A stretch of DNA of 64,000 bases from Kitasatospora sp. CB01950 (GTDB lineage Bacteria > Actinomycetota > Actinomycetes > Streptomycetales > Streptomycetaceae): the NCBI RefSeq assembly GCF_001905465.1, contig NZ_LISX01000003.1, positions 205,125-269,124 of the forward strand. Direction: 5' to 3'. Below, piece by piece: positions 26,073 to 35,088 of this stretch. A program made the position numbers and the translations under genes. How positions within the stretch are numbered: the first letter of the stretch is position 1; every line of letters begins with the position of its first letter. The notes below the pieces were generated by a model. It was not told where the DNA came from and ran no database searches. It saw only the letters and a program-made list of their open reading frames with translations.

Positions 26073-27095
26073 GATGACGGTCTCGGCCTCCAGGTAGCGG
26101 TCCGAGGGGACGGTCTTCAGTTCGGCGACGGCCTCGCCCAGCGGCACCAGGCGGATGTCGGTGCCCTGCAGCGCGGTGATGTGGCCGAACGCGCCGCGGT
26201 GCGCGGCCTCCACGGCGTGCCAGCCGAAGCGGGTGGCCAGCACCCGGTCGTAGGCGGTCGGGGTGCCGCCGCGCTGGGTGTGGCCGAGGATGACCGGGCG
26301 GGCCTCCTTGCCGAGGCGGTGCTCCAGCTCGCGGGAGAGCTGGGTGGCGATGCCGGTGAACCGCTCGTGGCCGTACATGTCCTTGGTGCCCTCCTCCCAC
26401 ACCATGGTGCCGGGCTCGGGCTTGGCGCCCTCGGCGCACACCACGATCGCGAACTTCTTCTGACGGTCGAAGCGCTCGCGCACCACGTCCGTCAACTTGT
26501 CGATGTGGAACGGCCGTTCGGGGACGACGATGGCGTGCGCGCCGGCCGCCATGCCCGCGTTCAGGGCGATCCAGCCGGTGTGGCGGCCCATCACCTCGAC
26601 GACCATCACGCGCTGGTGGGACTCGGCGGTGGTCTTCAGCCGGTCCAGCGCCTCGGTGGCCACCGACACCGCGGTGTCGAAGCCGAAGGTGACGTCGGTG
26701 CAGGCGATGTCGTTGTCGATGGTCTTCGGCACGCCGACCACGGGCAGGCCCGCGTCGCTCATCAGCTTCGCGGCCTTCAGGGTTCCCTCGCCGCCGATCG
26801 GGATGACCGCGTCGATGCCGAGGTCCGCGCAGTACTTCTTGGCGCGCTCGACACCGTCGCGCAGGTGGCTCGGCTGGACCCGGGAGGAACCCAGGATCGT
26901 GCCGCCCTGGGCGAGGATGCCGCTCACCGAGTCGAGCGTCAGCGGGCGGTGCACGCCCTCCAGAAGACCGCGCCAGCCATCTTCGAAGCCGATGATCTCG
27001 TCGCCGTGGTCGACCACCCCCCGGTGGACCACGGAACGGATGACGGCGTTCAGGCCGGGGCAGTCACCGCCGCTGGTCAGGACACCAATACGCAT
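26070..27095 (-). CDS. pfkA: 6-phosphofructokinase
   Basis: A 341-residue phosphofructokinase of the actinobacterial mixed-substrate group III. The nucleotide loop is TSGGDCPGLNAVIRS, the phosphate-donor loop is GGEGTLKAAK, and the catalytic block is VPKTIDNDI. The Gly after GGE favours ATP over pyrophosphate as donor, as known for Streptomyces enzymes despite the Lys in PKTIDND. The ATG at 27095 gives the canonical MRIGVLTSGG start with GGGAG upstream. The gene commits fructose-6-phosphate to glycolysis. Confidence 0.96.
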   Translation of the reverse strand: MRIGVLTSGGDCPGLNAVIRSVVHRGVVDHGDEIIGFEDGWRGLLEGVHRPLTLDSVSGILAQGGTILGSSRVQPSHLRDGVERAKKYCADLGIDAVIPIGGEGTLKAAKLMSDAGLPVVGVPKTIDNDIACTDVTFGFDTAVSVATEALDRLKTTAESHQRVMVVEVMGRHTGWIALNAGMAAGAHAIVVPERPFHIDKLTDVVRERFDRQKKFAIVVCAEGAKPEPGTMVWEEGTKDMYGHERFTGIATQLSRELEHRLGKEARPVILGHTQRGGTPTAYDRVLATRFGWHAVEAAHRGAFGHITALQGTDIRLVPLGEAVAELKTVPSDRYLEAETVI

Positions 27096-27325
27096 TGCTT
27101 TGCCAACTCCCGAGCAGGATTCGGACGGCCGGACTGGTGGTTGAGAAACGGACATAGTGCCCGAATCGGACCTGCTGCACAGCATACGGTTCCTGCGTCC
27201 GGCCGGGCCGAAACCGACGCGGGGGCGGCTTCCTCGACGCACCTCACGTAACTGCGACCCGACCGCCGAGGAGGGTGTTGCGCCCGGGTCTCCTGATTCA
27301 TTCTGCTATGAAGTTGTTCCGCGGC

Positions 27326-27356
27326 GGACGGCTGACCACATGGCGGTCAGCCGTCC
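27326..27356 (-). terminator. terminator after gatD
   Basis: GGACGGCTGACC pairs perfectly with GGTCAGCCGTCC (12 bp) over a 7-nt loop, 20 bp beyond the gatD stop. Confidence 0.8.
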
Positions 27357-27375
27357 ACCAGGCAAAGGGCGAACG

Positions 27376-28452
27376 TCACGCCGGGCGGGCCGCAGCGGCG
27401 ATCCGCTCGGTGCGCAGCGCGTCGAACCAGGTGGTGTCGGCCGGCGGCAGCGCGTTCACGTCCAGCGCCAGCTTGATCAGCATGTCGGCGACGGCGGGGT
27501 TGCGGGCCATCACCGGACCGTGCAGGTAGGTGCCGAACACGGTGTCGCGCCACGCGCCCTCGGTGCCGTCGCCGGTGCCGTTGCCCCGGCCGACCTGCAC
27601 CGTGGCGAACGGCTTCACGCCCTCGCCGAGGTGCGTGACGCCCTGGTGGTTCTCGAAACCGGTCAGCTGCGGCAGACCCAGCTGCGGGTCGACCTCCGCC
27701 AGCACGTCGCCGACGCAGCGCGCGCCCTCGCCACGGGCCGTCCACACGTCCAGCAGGCCGAGGCCCGCCTCGCGCTCGCCCAGGTCGTTGATGAACTCGT
27801 GGCCGAGGATCTGGAAACCCGCACAGACCGAGAAGATGATCGCACCGTTCTCGGCCGCCCGGACCAGCCCGCCGTCGTTGCGCAGCCGCTCCGCCGCCAG
27901 CCGCTGCGGACGGTCCTCACCGCCGCCGATCAGGTAGATGTCGCCACTGGTCGGCACCGACTGGTCGGAGCGCACGTCGATCCGCGTCACTCCGAGACCG
28001 CGCTGCTGCGCCCGGCGCTCCACCACCAGCGCATTGCCGCGGTCGCCGTACGTGGACAGCAGGTCCGGGTACACCCAGACCACCCGCAGGCTGCTCTCGC
28101 TCATCCTCGAAGACCTCCCGAACTGCGGCGCCGCCTCCGGCGCACCGCCCCCGTACTGCTGCTGCGGCTCGTCGAACCCGCGCCGCCGCCCGGTGAACTG
28201 CTGCTCGCCGTACTGCTGCTGGGGCTCCGCGAAGGACTGCTCGGCGTACTGCTGCCCGCCGTACTGCGACTGCTCGGCGTACTGCTGCTGCTCGGCGTAC
28301 GGCTGTTCACCGTACGACTGCTCGCCGTAGTGCTGCTGCTGCTCGCCGTACTGGGCCTGCCCGTACTGCTGCTGCTGGTGCTGCTGCTGGTCGTCGAACT
28401 GCTGCCCGGCGTACGGCTGCTGGCCGTGCGACTGGAAGTGCTGGTCGCTCAT
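27376..28452 (-). CDS. gatD: lipid II isoglutaminyl synthase glutaminase subunit GatD with Gln/Tyr-rich N-terminal extension
   Basis: The C-terminal 242 residues are a clear GatD: LRVVWVYPDLLSTYGDRG, catalytic Cys (FSVCAGFQIL, Cys94 of the core) and His (GTYLHGP). GatD supplies ammonia to MurT for amidation of lipid II D-glutamate. The open frame continues 116 codons upstream, with no stop, through repeats of GEQ, QQQY and YAEQ. That reading begins at an ATG overlapping the murT stop (TGATG) but with a weak ribosome site. A second start, ATG at 28104, has GGGAGG upstream and gives the ordinary GatD. Both forms may be made. Confidence 0.9.
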   Translation of the reverse strand: MSDQHFQSHGQQPYAGQQFDDQQQHQQQQYGQAQYGEQQQHYGEQSYGEQPYAEQQQYAEQSQYGGQQYAEQSFAEPQQQYGEQQFTGRRRGFDEPQQQYGGGAPEAAPQFGRSSRMSESSLRVVWVYPDLLSTYGDRGNALVVERRAQQRGLGVTRIDVRSDQSVPTSGDIYLIGGGEDRPQRLAAERLRNDGGLVRAAENGAIIFSVCAGFQILGHEFINDLGEREAGLGLLDVWTARGEGARCVGDVLAEVDPQLGLPQLTGFENHQGVTHLGEGVKPFATVQVGRGNGTGDGTEGAWRDTVFGTYLHGPVMARNPAVADMLIKLALDVNALPPADTTWFDALRTERIAAAARPA

Positions 28453-29708
28453 CAGGCCACCACGGCCTTGCGCAGCTGCTGGAACGCCGTGTAGTTGGCG
28501 ATCGCCTCGATGCGGCCCTCGGGCGCGGCGTCCACCGCCTGCGCCAGCGAGTCGACGACCTGGAACTGCAGGCCGGCGACCTCCAGGCGGACCGCCAGGT
28601 CGAGCTTGCGCTGACCCATCACGAAGATCGGGTGACCGGACAGGCGCTCGTAGTCGACGTCCCACAGCCAGGAGGTGTCGGTGCCGTCGGCGTCCATCGC
28701 GTTCACCGACAGGAGCACCGGCGCCGGCGGGCCGTCGATCAGCGAGAAGGTCTCCAGCCAGCCGGCCGGGTTCTTCGCCAGCAGCAGCCGGATGTCGCGG
28801 CCGCGGTACTGCACCACGTCGTAGCGGCCCGCCACCGCGGCCACCGACTGCATGCGCTGCAGCGCGACCTGCGGGGCCACGCCGAACACCGCGGCCACGG
28901 CGGCCGAGCTGGTCGCGTTGGCCAGGTTGGCGCGGCCCGGCAGCTGGAGCTGGATCGGCCAGGCACCGCGGTGCGGGTCGATCACGTGGGTGCCCTGGAG
29001 CGCCCAGTGCGGGTTCGGGCGGCGGAAACCGCACTCGCCGCAGAACCAGTCGTCGCCCGGACGCTGCATCACACCGCCGCACGACGGGCACGACCAGGCG
29101 TCCTCCTTCCACGCCTGCCCGGCGGCCACCCAGACCACCTTCTTGCAGGACGAGGCGGCCCAGGTCACCAGCGGGTCGTCCGCGTTGGCGATGATCACGG
29201 CCTCGGTGTCCTTCAGGCCCTCGCGCCACTTCTCGGCCATCATGCGGGTCTCGGCGGCCCGGTCGAGCTGGTCACGGGAGAGGTTCAGCAGCGCTATGGC
29301 CTTCGGCCGGGTGTCCCGGGCGACCATCGGCAGGTACTTCTCGTCCACCTCGATGACGCCGAACTTGGCGTCGGTGCCGCCCGCGAGCGCCGCCGTGATA
29401 CCGGCCGGCATGTTCGCGCCCAGCGCATTGGAGACCACCGGGCCGGCCGCGCGCAGGGCCTCGGCGATCAGCCGGGTCGTGGTGGTCTTGCCGTTGGTGG
29501 CGCTGACCAGGACCACGTCCAGGTGCTCGGCGAGGGTCTTCAGCAGATCGGGGTCGAGCTTGAGCGCGACCTTGCCGCCGATCACCGACCCGCTGCCGCG
29601 ACCGGCCTTCTGGGACAGCGCGGCCGCCATCTTGCCGGCCGTCACGGCGATCTTTGCGCGGGCGGGCAGCGAGGCGTCGCGCGCGGCTTCCGAATCGGTG
29701 CCTGGCAT
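28452..29708 (-). CDS. murT: lipid II isoglutaminyl synthase subunit MurT
   Basis: A 418-residue Mur-ligase-like enzyme that amidates the D-Glu of lipid II with GatD. The P-loop is TNGKTTTTR (residues 71-79). The insertion with a four-Cys zinc ribbon (CPSCGG, then WFCGECGF) typical of MurT is present. The C-terminal DUF1727 region contains YERLSGHPIFVMGQRKLDLA. GGAGG lies upstream of the ATG. The stop shares one base with the gatD long-form start, so the pair is coupled. Confidence 0.96.
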   Translation of the reverse strand: MPGTDSEAARDASLPARAKIAVTAGKMAAALSQKAGRGSGSVIGGKVALKLDPDLLKTLAEHLDVVLVSATNGKTTTTRLIAEALRAAGPVVSNALGANMPAGITAALAGGTDAKFGVIEVDEKYLPMVARDTRPKAIALLNLSRDQLDRAAETRMMAEKWREGLKDTEAVIIANADDPLVTWAASSCKKVVWVAAGQAWKEDAWSCPSCGGVMQRPGDDWFCGECGFRRPNPHWALQGTHVIDPHRGAWPIQLQLPGRANLANATSSAAVAAVFGVAPQVALQRMQSVAAVAGRYDVVQYRGRDIRLLLAKNPAGWLETFSLIDGPPAPVLLSVNAMDADGTDTSWLWDVDYERLSGHPIFVMGQRKLDLAVRLEVAGLQFQVVDSLAQAVDAAPEGRIEAIANYTAFQQLRKAVVA

Positions 29709-29908
29709 GCTCAGGGGTTCCTCCTTGCTGCGGCACCGCCCGGGCCGTTCAGACGGTCCCCGGGCGGCAGGGACGGACTCAGCCTACCGACTCCCGCCCG
29801 CACACTTGAGCAGGGGCAACTTACCGGCCCGCGCCGCCCCCGGACAGGGCCGCGCCGCAACGGGCCCGGAAGCGGATCAAGGAGATCCGCCGCCGGGCCG
29901 ACCGGAGG

Positions 29909-31246
29909 TCAGCGGGCCGCCCACGGGGCGGGCAGTTTCTCCGCCGCCTCCGCCAGGTGCGCGGTGATCACCAGGGTGCCCTCCTCCACCTGGTAGTCCA
30001 GCGGCGCCGACAGCCGCCGCATGGTCGAGATCAGCCCCGTGTTCGCCGCCGTGGTCACCGCGTACACCGTGCCCACGCCCGACTCCAGCGCCAGCGCCGC
30101 CATCCGCCGCACCAGGTCCACGCCCAGGCCGCGGCGCTGCCACGCGTCCTCGACCAGCAACGCGATCTCCGCGCCCTCGTCGTCCCACATCAGGTGCGAC
30201 AGTGCCACCAGCCGGCCCTGCGCGGTCTCCACCGCCAGGGTCTGCCCGTGCCGCGGGTCCAGCAGGTGGTTCAGGTAGCGGTCGGCGTCCTTCACCGGGC
30301 CGTGGTAGCGCCGCCGCAACGACTCCGGCGAGCACCGCGCGTGCATCGCCACCGCCGCCTCCCGGTCGGCCGGCGTGGCCCGCCGCACCGTCAGGTCGTC
30401 GCCCGCCGGGCGGCTGATCCGCGCCGCCACCTGCGGCACCCGGGGCCCCAGCACGGTGTCCAGCTCCACCAGCGTCCGCGCCCGGGCGAACTCGGTCGGC
30501 GTGAACGGCAGGTTCGGCCGGGACAGCTCCAGCAGGTCCCCGTTCGGCAACGGCAGGCGCATCACGTGCCCGTCCACACCGGGCTGCACCGCCGCGCCCC
30601 GCCCCGGGAACTGCCGGATCGCCGCCCGCCCGAACAACTGCCGCAGCGCCACCGGCAGCTCCGCCGCGTCCAACGCCGTGCGCGTCGCCAGCGCCAGCAC
30701 CTGCCGGGGCACGTCCACCAGCTCGTGCGCGTCCGCACGGTCCGACCAGATGTCCCAGCCGCCGCCCGCCGCGACCGCCGCCGCCAGCTCGGCCCTGGTC
30801 AGCGCGGCCGGCGCACGGACGATGAACTCGTCCACCGTGCAGTCCGGCAGCGGGTGCGCCTGCATCGAGACGATGTTCACCCGCCGCTCCGCCAGCGCCC
30901 CGCACACCCGGGCCAGACTGCCCGGCGCGTCCGCGACGCTGGTCCGCAGCCGCCACAACGCGGTCTGCTCCTCCGCGGACGTCACCTCGGACTCCCCGCC
31001 CGGCGGCCCGAGGGCCTCCGGGCCGGGCGGGTGCCGGTGCGCCAGCCGGACGCGGAACAGCACCGCGGCGAGCAGCGCCCCGGCGGAGGCGAACAGCAGC
31101 ACCGGCCCGTCGTGGCCGTGCACCACGACGTTCGCGACCAGGTCGGCGGCCGCGACGGCGCTGAACACCGCCGCGAGCTCGACCGCCTCCCGACGCCAAC
31201 GGTGCTGTCGCTTTGCGTTTCTGTGGGTGTACGCCGTGTCATCCAT
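29909..31246 (-). CDS. ACT-domain and GNAT acetyltransferase fusion protein
   Basis: A 445-residue protein. Two hydrophobic segments lie near the N-terminus (residues ~20-65). An ACT-like regulatory domain follows (RTSVADAPGSLARVCGALAE, RVNIVSMQAHP), then a linker domain, then a C-terminal GNAT fold (LTVRRATPADREAAVAMHAR; acetyl-CoA loop EDAWQRRGLGVDLVRRM). The ACT domain suggests amino-acid-controlled acetylation, as for other ACT-GNAT fusions; the acceptor is unknown. The start MDDTAYTHRN is chosen because the longer frame has no domain content. Confidence 0.82.
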   Translation of the reverse strand: MDDTAYTHRNAKRQHRWRREAVELAAVFSAVAAADLVANVVVHGHDGPVLLFASAGALLAAVLFRVRLAHRHPPGPEALGPPGGESEVTSAEEQTALWRLRTSVADAPGSLARVCGALAERRVNIVSMQAHPLPDCTVDEFIVRAPAALTRAELAAAVAAGGGWDIWSDRADAHELVDVPRQVLALATRTALDAAELPVALRQLFGRAAIRQFPGRGAAVQPGVDGHVMRLPLPNGDLLELSRPNLPFTPTEFARARTLVELDTVLGPRVPQVAARISRPAGDDLTVRRATPADREAAVAMHARCSPESLRRRYHGPVKDADRYLNHLLDPRHGQTLAVETAQGRLVALSHLMWDDEGAEIALLVEDAWQRRGLGVDLVRRMAALALESGVGTVYAVTTAANTGLISTMRRLSAPLDYQVEEGTLVITAHLAEAAEKLPAPWAAR

Positions 31247-31352
31247 GCCTGAATGGTGGCGCTCCGCTGTTTCACGATCACGAACCCCCCGTGACCCGCC
31301 GGTTAATGTCTGCGCGGGCCCCCGTCGGATCGGCGCTGATCCGCTCCCGCGA

Positions 31353-32792
31353 TCATTCTGACGTCCGGCCCCGGTCCAGGAGTTCCGCACCGGCCGATTT
31401 CACCTCGTCCAGCAGCAGCCGCAGATCCGCGTCCGTGGTCGACGCGTTCAGCAGACACGCCCGCAGCATCTCCTGCCCGCGGTACACCGCGCCCGTCACG
31501 AACACCCGGCCGCGCTGCTGGATCGCCACCGGCAGAAGGGAGTTGAGCTCCTGCGTGCGCGCCTCGTCGACACCTGCCGGGCGGTACCGGAACGCGACGA
31601 TCGACGTCTCCACCGGCGCGAGCAACTCCAACTCCGGGTCCTGCTCGACCCACTCGCCCAGCCGCCGGGCCTGGCCCGTGCAGTGCGCGATGTCCCGGGC
31701 CACGCCCGAACGGCCGCGGTGCGCGATCGACGCCCACACCTTCAGCGAACGGAACGGGCGGGTCTGCTCCGTCCCGTACTCCGAGAACCACCCGAGACCG
31801 CCCGCGTCCTCGTCCCGCAGGTACGACGGCACCAGGCTGAACGTCCCCCGGAGCTCCTGCGCGTCGCGCACCAGCGCACAGCCGCAGTCCACCGGCACGC
31901 CCAGCCACTTGTGCGGGTCCAGCGCGAGGGAGTCGGCGCGCTCCAGGCCCCGGTAGCGGTGCGCGATCGTCCCGTCCAGCACGCCGAACGCGCCGTACGC
32001 GCCGTCGATGTGGAGCCAGAGGCCCTCGCGGGCCGCGAGATCGGCGATCGGCTCGAACGGGTCGACCGCGCCGGTGCCGACCGTTCCCGCGGACGCCACC
32101 ACCAGGAAGGGGAGACGGCCGGCGGCGCGGTCCTCGGCGACGGCGGCTTCCAGGCTGTCCAGACGCAGATGGCCCTCCGCGTCGGCCGCCACGACCCGCA
32201 GGTGCTTCGAGCCCAGCCCGAGCAACTCGGCGGCCTTGCGGACGCAGCTGTGCGCCTCGCCCGTGACATACCCCACCAGCGGCGGCATCCCCGCGAGACC
32301 GTCCTCGCGGACGTCCCACCCCGCGGCGCGGGCGGCGCGGTTGCGGGCCGCGGCCAGGCAGACGATGGTCGCCATCGACGTCCCGGAGGTCAGCAGACCG
32401 CCGCCGGCCGGGTGCGGGAAGCCCACCAGCTCGGCCATCCACCGGACCACCGCCCGCTCCAGATGCACATCGGCGTGGTCGCCGCCGGCGGAGCTGGGGT
32501 TCATCGCGGACGCGGCGAGAGTCGCCAGGACGCCCGCGGGCTGCGGCGAGGAGTTCACCCACCCGAAGAACCGCGGGTTCCCGTTGCCCATCGGGTGCGG
32601 CATGATCCGCTGCTCGACGGTCTTCAGCAGCTCGTCGAAGCCCGCGCCGTCCTCCGGCAGTTCCAACTCCAGCAACGCGGAGCGCTCCGCCGGATCCATC
32701 GGCTGCCACACCGGGCGCGAGGGCAGCGCGTCGAGATAGTCCGCCACCAGCTGCGCGGCCGCGTGAGCGGCACTTCGGAAGTCGTCGTTCAT
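31353..32792 (-). CDS. PLP-dependent group II decarboxylase (aromatic/2,4-diaminobutyrate type)
   Basis: A 479-residue pyridoxal-5'-phosphate decarboxylase. Seen: NGNPRFFGWVNSSPQPAGVL, the substrate/PLP loop LLTSGTSMATIVCL, the cofactor Asp in WLHIDGAYGAF, and the Schiff-base Lys in LALDPHKWLG. Family members decarboxylate L-DOPA, tryptophan, tyrosine or diaminobutyrate; which one is not decidable here. No Shine-Dalgarno sequence precedes the ATG (the leader is pyrimidine-rich), so translation may be leaderless. Confidence 0.9.
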   Translation of the reverse strand: MNDDFRSAAHAAAQLVADYLDALPSRPVWQPMDPAERSALLELELPEDGAGFDELLKTVEQRIMPHPMGNGNPRFFGWVNSSPQPAGVLATLAASAMNPSSAGGDHADVHLERAVVRWMAELVGFPHPAGGGLLTSGTSMATIVCLAAARNRAARAAGWDVREDGLAGMPPLVGYVTGEAHSCVRKAAELLGLGSKHLRVVAADAEGHLRLDSLEAAVAEDRAAGRLPFLVVASAGTVGTGAVDPFEPIADLAAREGLWLHIDGAYGAFGVLDGTIAHRYRGLERADSLALDPHKWLGVPVDCGCALVRDAQELRGTFSLVPSYLRDEDAGGLGWFSEYGTEQTRPFRSLKVWASIAHRGRSGVARDIAHCTGQARRLGEWVEQDPELELLAPVETSIVAFRYRPAGVDEARTQELNSLLPVAIQQRGRVFVTGAVYRGQEMLRACLLNASTTDADLRLLLDEVKSAGAELLDRGRTSE

Positions 32793-32929
32793 GGGAGGGA
32801 AGGGTAGAACAGCGGGGTGCGAGAGCCTGCGGGCGCGGCCGGGGCAGGGCCGTTCCGGCGCCGGTCCGCACGTGCCACTCACCACCGCACCCCGGAGGTC
32901 GACCTGCTCGCGCTCGGCGCAGGAACAGC

Positions 32930-32955
32930 GAATCCCCCGGCGAAGACGTCGGGGG
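32930..32955 (-). terminator. terminator after the DUF5753-DUF397 fusion gene
   Basis: ATCCCCCG pairs with CGGGGGAT over a 10-nt loop, 32 bp beyond the minus-strand stop. Confidence 0.6.
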
Positions 32956-32987
32956 ATCAACTGATCTGTGGAGTGCGCAGGTTGGGC

Positions 32988-34043
32988 TCAGGCGTCGCCG
33001 AACTTCCCGTTTCCCGCCGCTTCCGCGAAGGCGGCCCAGGCGGAAGGGGAGAAGCTGAGCGCGGGTCCGTCCGGGTCCTTGCTGTCCCGGACGAGCAGCG
33101 TGGCATGAGAGGACACAAAGTCGGTGCTGATCTCAACGCACTGGCCTTGGCCATTGGAGTAGCTGGCCTTGAACCAAGTTGCACTGGCTCGGTCAATCTG
33201 CGGCGTGGCGGACATGTTGACGAGACCCTTCCGAACAGTGTGGATCAGTGCGATTGACTCATCCGGGGCAAGCGCTTCTGCCTGTAGACGATGGTAGTCC
33301 GTCAGCCATGCTGCCACCGTTGCGCTTTCGCGCTGAACGTACCCACGGTGGTGCGTCTCGGTGTATCCGACCGTCTCCCGGGTGGGCAGAGTCAACAGAG
33401 TCACGGACTGCGTGAACGGTCGGGTCCCGGCCCGGTCGAAGGGCAGCACTTGAAGGGTCACGTTCGGCCGTCGCGCCAACTCCACCAGCCAGCCCAGCTG
33501 TTCGGCAGTCACGCTCGGGGAGCCGATCACACTTCGAACGCAGCTCTCGTCCAGGATGAGCCGAAGGCGCGGGGGGTTCGGCCCCCGAAGGGGGGCCTGG
33601 CGGTCCATGAGGGCTTGGACGCGAGCGTCCGCCTGGGCCTGGGTGATCGACCCGCGCTCCACGTAGCCGGCCTGCAGAGCGGTGGCGAACCGGCGCGTTT
33701 GGGCGATGCCCGGAGGTAGCCCAACCTCCCACTGACACAGCTCCACTGTGGTGAGCTCAAGAGCCCGGTACTCGTCGAAGCCTTCGATGAACGCGCTGTG
33801 GGTGAGCATCCACCAGGTGCCTTCAAGTGCGCCGCCCGCTCCGAGCGCGTGATCGACCGCACGAACGAACTCAACGGGTGGCAGACGAAGACCGTTTTCG
33901 ATCATAGAGACGTAGGCGCCGGTGTACCCGGCGGCCGCGCCCAGGTCCTTCTGTCGCATCGCTGCCCGTTCCCGCAGCTCGCGGAGTTGCCACCCGAAGG
34001 CCTTGAGCGGAGATGACGACGGATCAAGTGTATTGCGTCGCAC
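32988..34043 (-). CDS. XRE regulator (DUF5753) fused to a DUF397 domain
   Basis: A 351-residue protein. The N-terminal XRE helix-turn-helix is at residues ~12-65 (QLRELRERAAMRQKDLGAAA). The DUF5753 domain follows (QVLPFDRAGTRPFTQSVTLL). Normally a stop follows and DUF397 is a separate ~70-residue protein starting a few bases later. Here the frame runs straight from DESIALIHTVRKGLV into MSATPQIDRASATWFKAS and the full DUF397. Met277 still has an AAGGG site upstream, so free DUF397 (75 residues) may also be made. These pairs act in developmental and stress control and are toxin-antitoxin-like. Confidence 0.92.
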   Translation of the reverse strand: MRRNTLDPSSSPLKAFGWQLRELRERAAMRQKDLGAAAGYTGAYVSMIENGLRLPPVEFVRAVDHALGAGGALEGTWWMLTHSAFIEGFDEYRALELTTVELCQWEVGLPPGIAQTRRFATALQAGYVERGSITQAQADARVQALMDRQAPLRGPNPPRLRLILDESCVRSVIGSPSVTAEQLGWLVELARRPNVTLQVLPFDRAGTRPFTQSVTLLTLPTRETVGYTETHHRGYVQRESATVAAWLTDYHRLQAEALAPDESIALIHTVRKGLVNMSATPQIDRASATWFKASYSNGQGQCVEISTDFVSSHATLLVRDSKDPDGPALSFSPSAWAAFAEAAGNGKFGDA

Positions 34044-34151
34044 GGGTGTTCCACCTCTGATTAACAGAAGCAAGTGTTGATTTGCATTGCTGGAGATCCT
34101 ACGTGCCCGGGCCGATGCTGGTGACACACCGACGACCGGACGGAGCAGACG

Positions 34152-34952
34152 GTGATCACCATGCGTGCGCCCCAACTCCCGCTCGTCCCCAACCTGGCGA
34201 TGCGGGAGCTGCGCGGCAACCTCTCGCCGAGGGAGTTCGCCACGAAGATTCGCAGGGCCGCCAAGGAGATCGGTGAGCACGTGTCGTGCGACGCGCGCTA
34301 CGTCGGGCGGGTGGAGGCAGGCGAGATCCGCTGCCCCAACTACGCCTACCGGCGGGTGTTTCGGCACATGTGGCCGGAGAAGTCGCTGGCGGATCTGGGG
34401 TTCGCCCCGCGCCGGGCGCTCCGCCACGCTCGGCTCTCTGTGTCGGCAACCCACTTGCTCGTCCGAGGAGTTGGAGTCGCGGTGACCGACGCCACGGGGC
34501 GGGGCTTCGCCCTGTTCGAGGTGGAGCCCGACGCGCCGCAGTCCAGCAGCGGGCCCCCGGACGCACGGATCGTGCTCGTGCAGGACGAGCGGTCGGAGCG
34601 CTGGGACCTTCCCGGGGCCTCCTGGGCCACGGACATGGGCGAGCACCCCGCCGCGATCACCACCCGGCACGTCAAGGACCGGCTGGGAATCGGGCTGCCT
34701 GTCTCCCCGACCCTGCTCGACGTCGGCCCGATGGTGCCGGGAGGCATGGCGCTGGTCTTCGACGGTGGCACCATCAGGCCCGTCGACGCGCTCCTGATGC
34801 GGCCCCTGTCCGACGGTGAGTACAGCGCGGTGCGGGTGGCGCGGACGAGCGAGCTGCCCGAGATGGACATGGACCAGCACGTGACGTCGCGCATCCTCCG
34901 GGCGCTGGCGAACAAGCACACAGGATGCGGTATCCCGCCTCCCGTGAAGTGA
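34152..34952 (+). CDS. HTH protein with degenerate NUDIX-like C-terminal domain
   Basis: A 266-residue protein. The N-terminal region (REFATKIRRAAKEIGEHVSC, RYVGRVEAGEIRCPNYAYRR) has the layout of an XRE-type DNA-binding domain. The C-terminal half looks like a NUDIX fold (RIVLVQDERSERWDLPGASW), but the catalytic box GxxxxxExxxxxxxREUxEExGU is missing; only DRLGIGL remains at the right place. It may therefore bind a nucleotide without hydrolysis. The GTG start has GGAG six bases upstream; an ATG three codons later is an alternative. Divergent from the DUF5753-DUF397 gene across 108 bp. Confidence 0.75.
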   Translation: MITMRAPQLPLVPNLAMRELRGNLSPREFATKIRRAAKEIGEHVSCDARYVGRVEAGEIRCPNYAYRRVFRHMWPEKSLADLGFAPRRALRHARLSVSATHLLVRGVGVAVTDATGRGFALFEVEPDAPQSSSGPPDARIVLVQDERSERWDLPGASWATDMGEHPAAITTRHVKDRLGIGLPVSPTLLDVGPMVPGGMALVFDGGTIRPVDALLMRPLSDGEYSAVRVARTSELPEMDMDQHVTSRILRALANKHTGCGIPPPVK

Positions 34953-35088
34953 CTTCCGTCGTGACCTACCCGATTGCCAACTGCGCTGCGGCCCGGTTCA
35001 CAGGCGGTTCGGTGACCGGGTCGGACGGTCGGGCGGCGAAGATCGTGGAAGCCGTGGTGTCGGGCCGACCCCCGCGGCCCAAAGCGTT

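Noticed and set aside
28102..28450. The Gln/Tyr-rich repeat considered as noncoding simple repeat only
   Set aside because: It stays open for 116 codons from the murT-overlapping ATG into GatD with amino-acid-level periodicity, so coding is the better reading.
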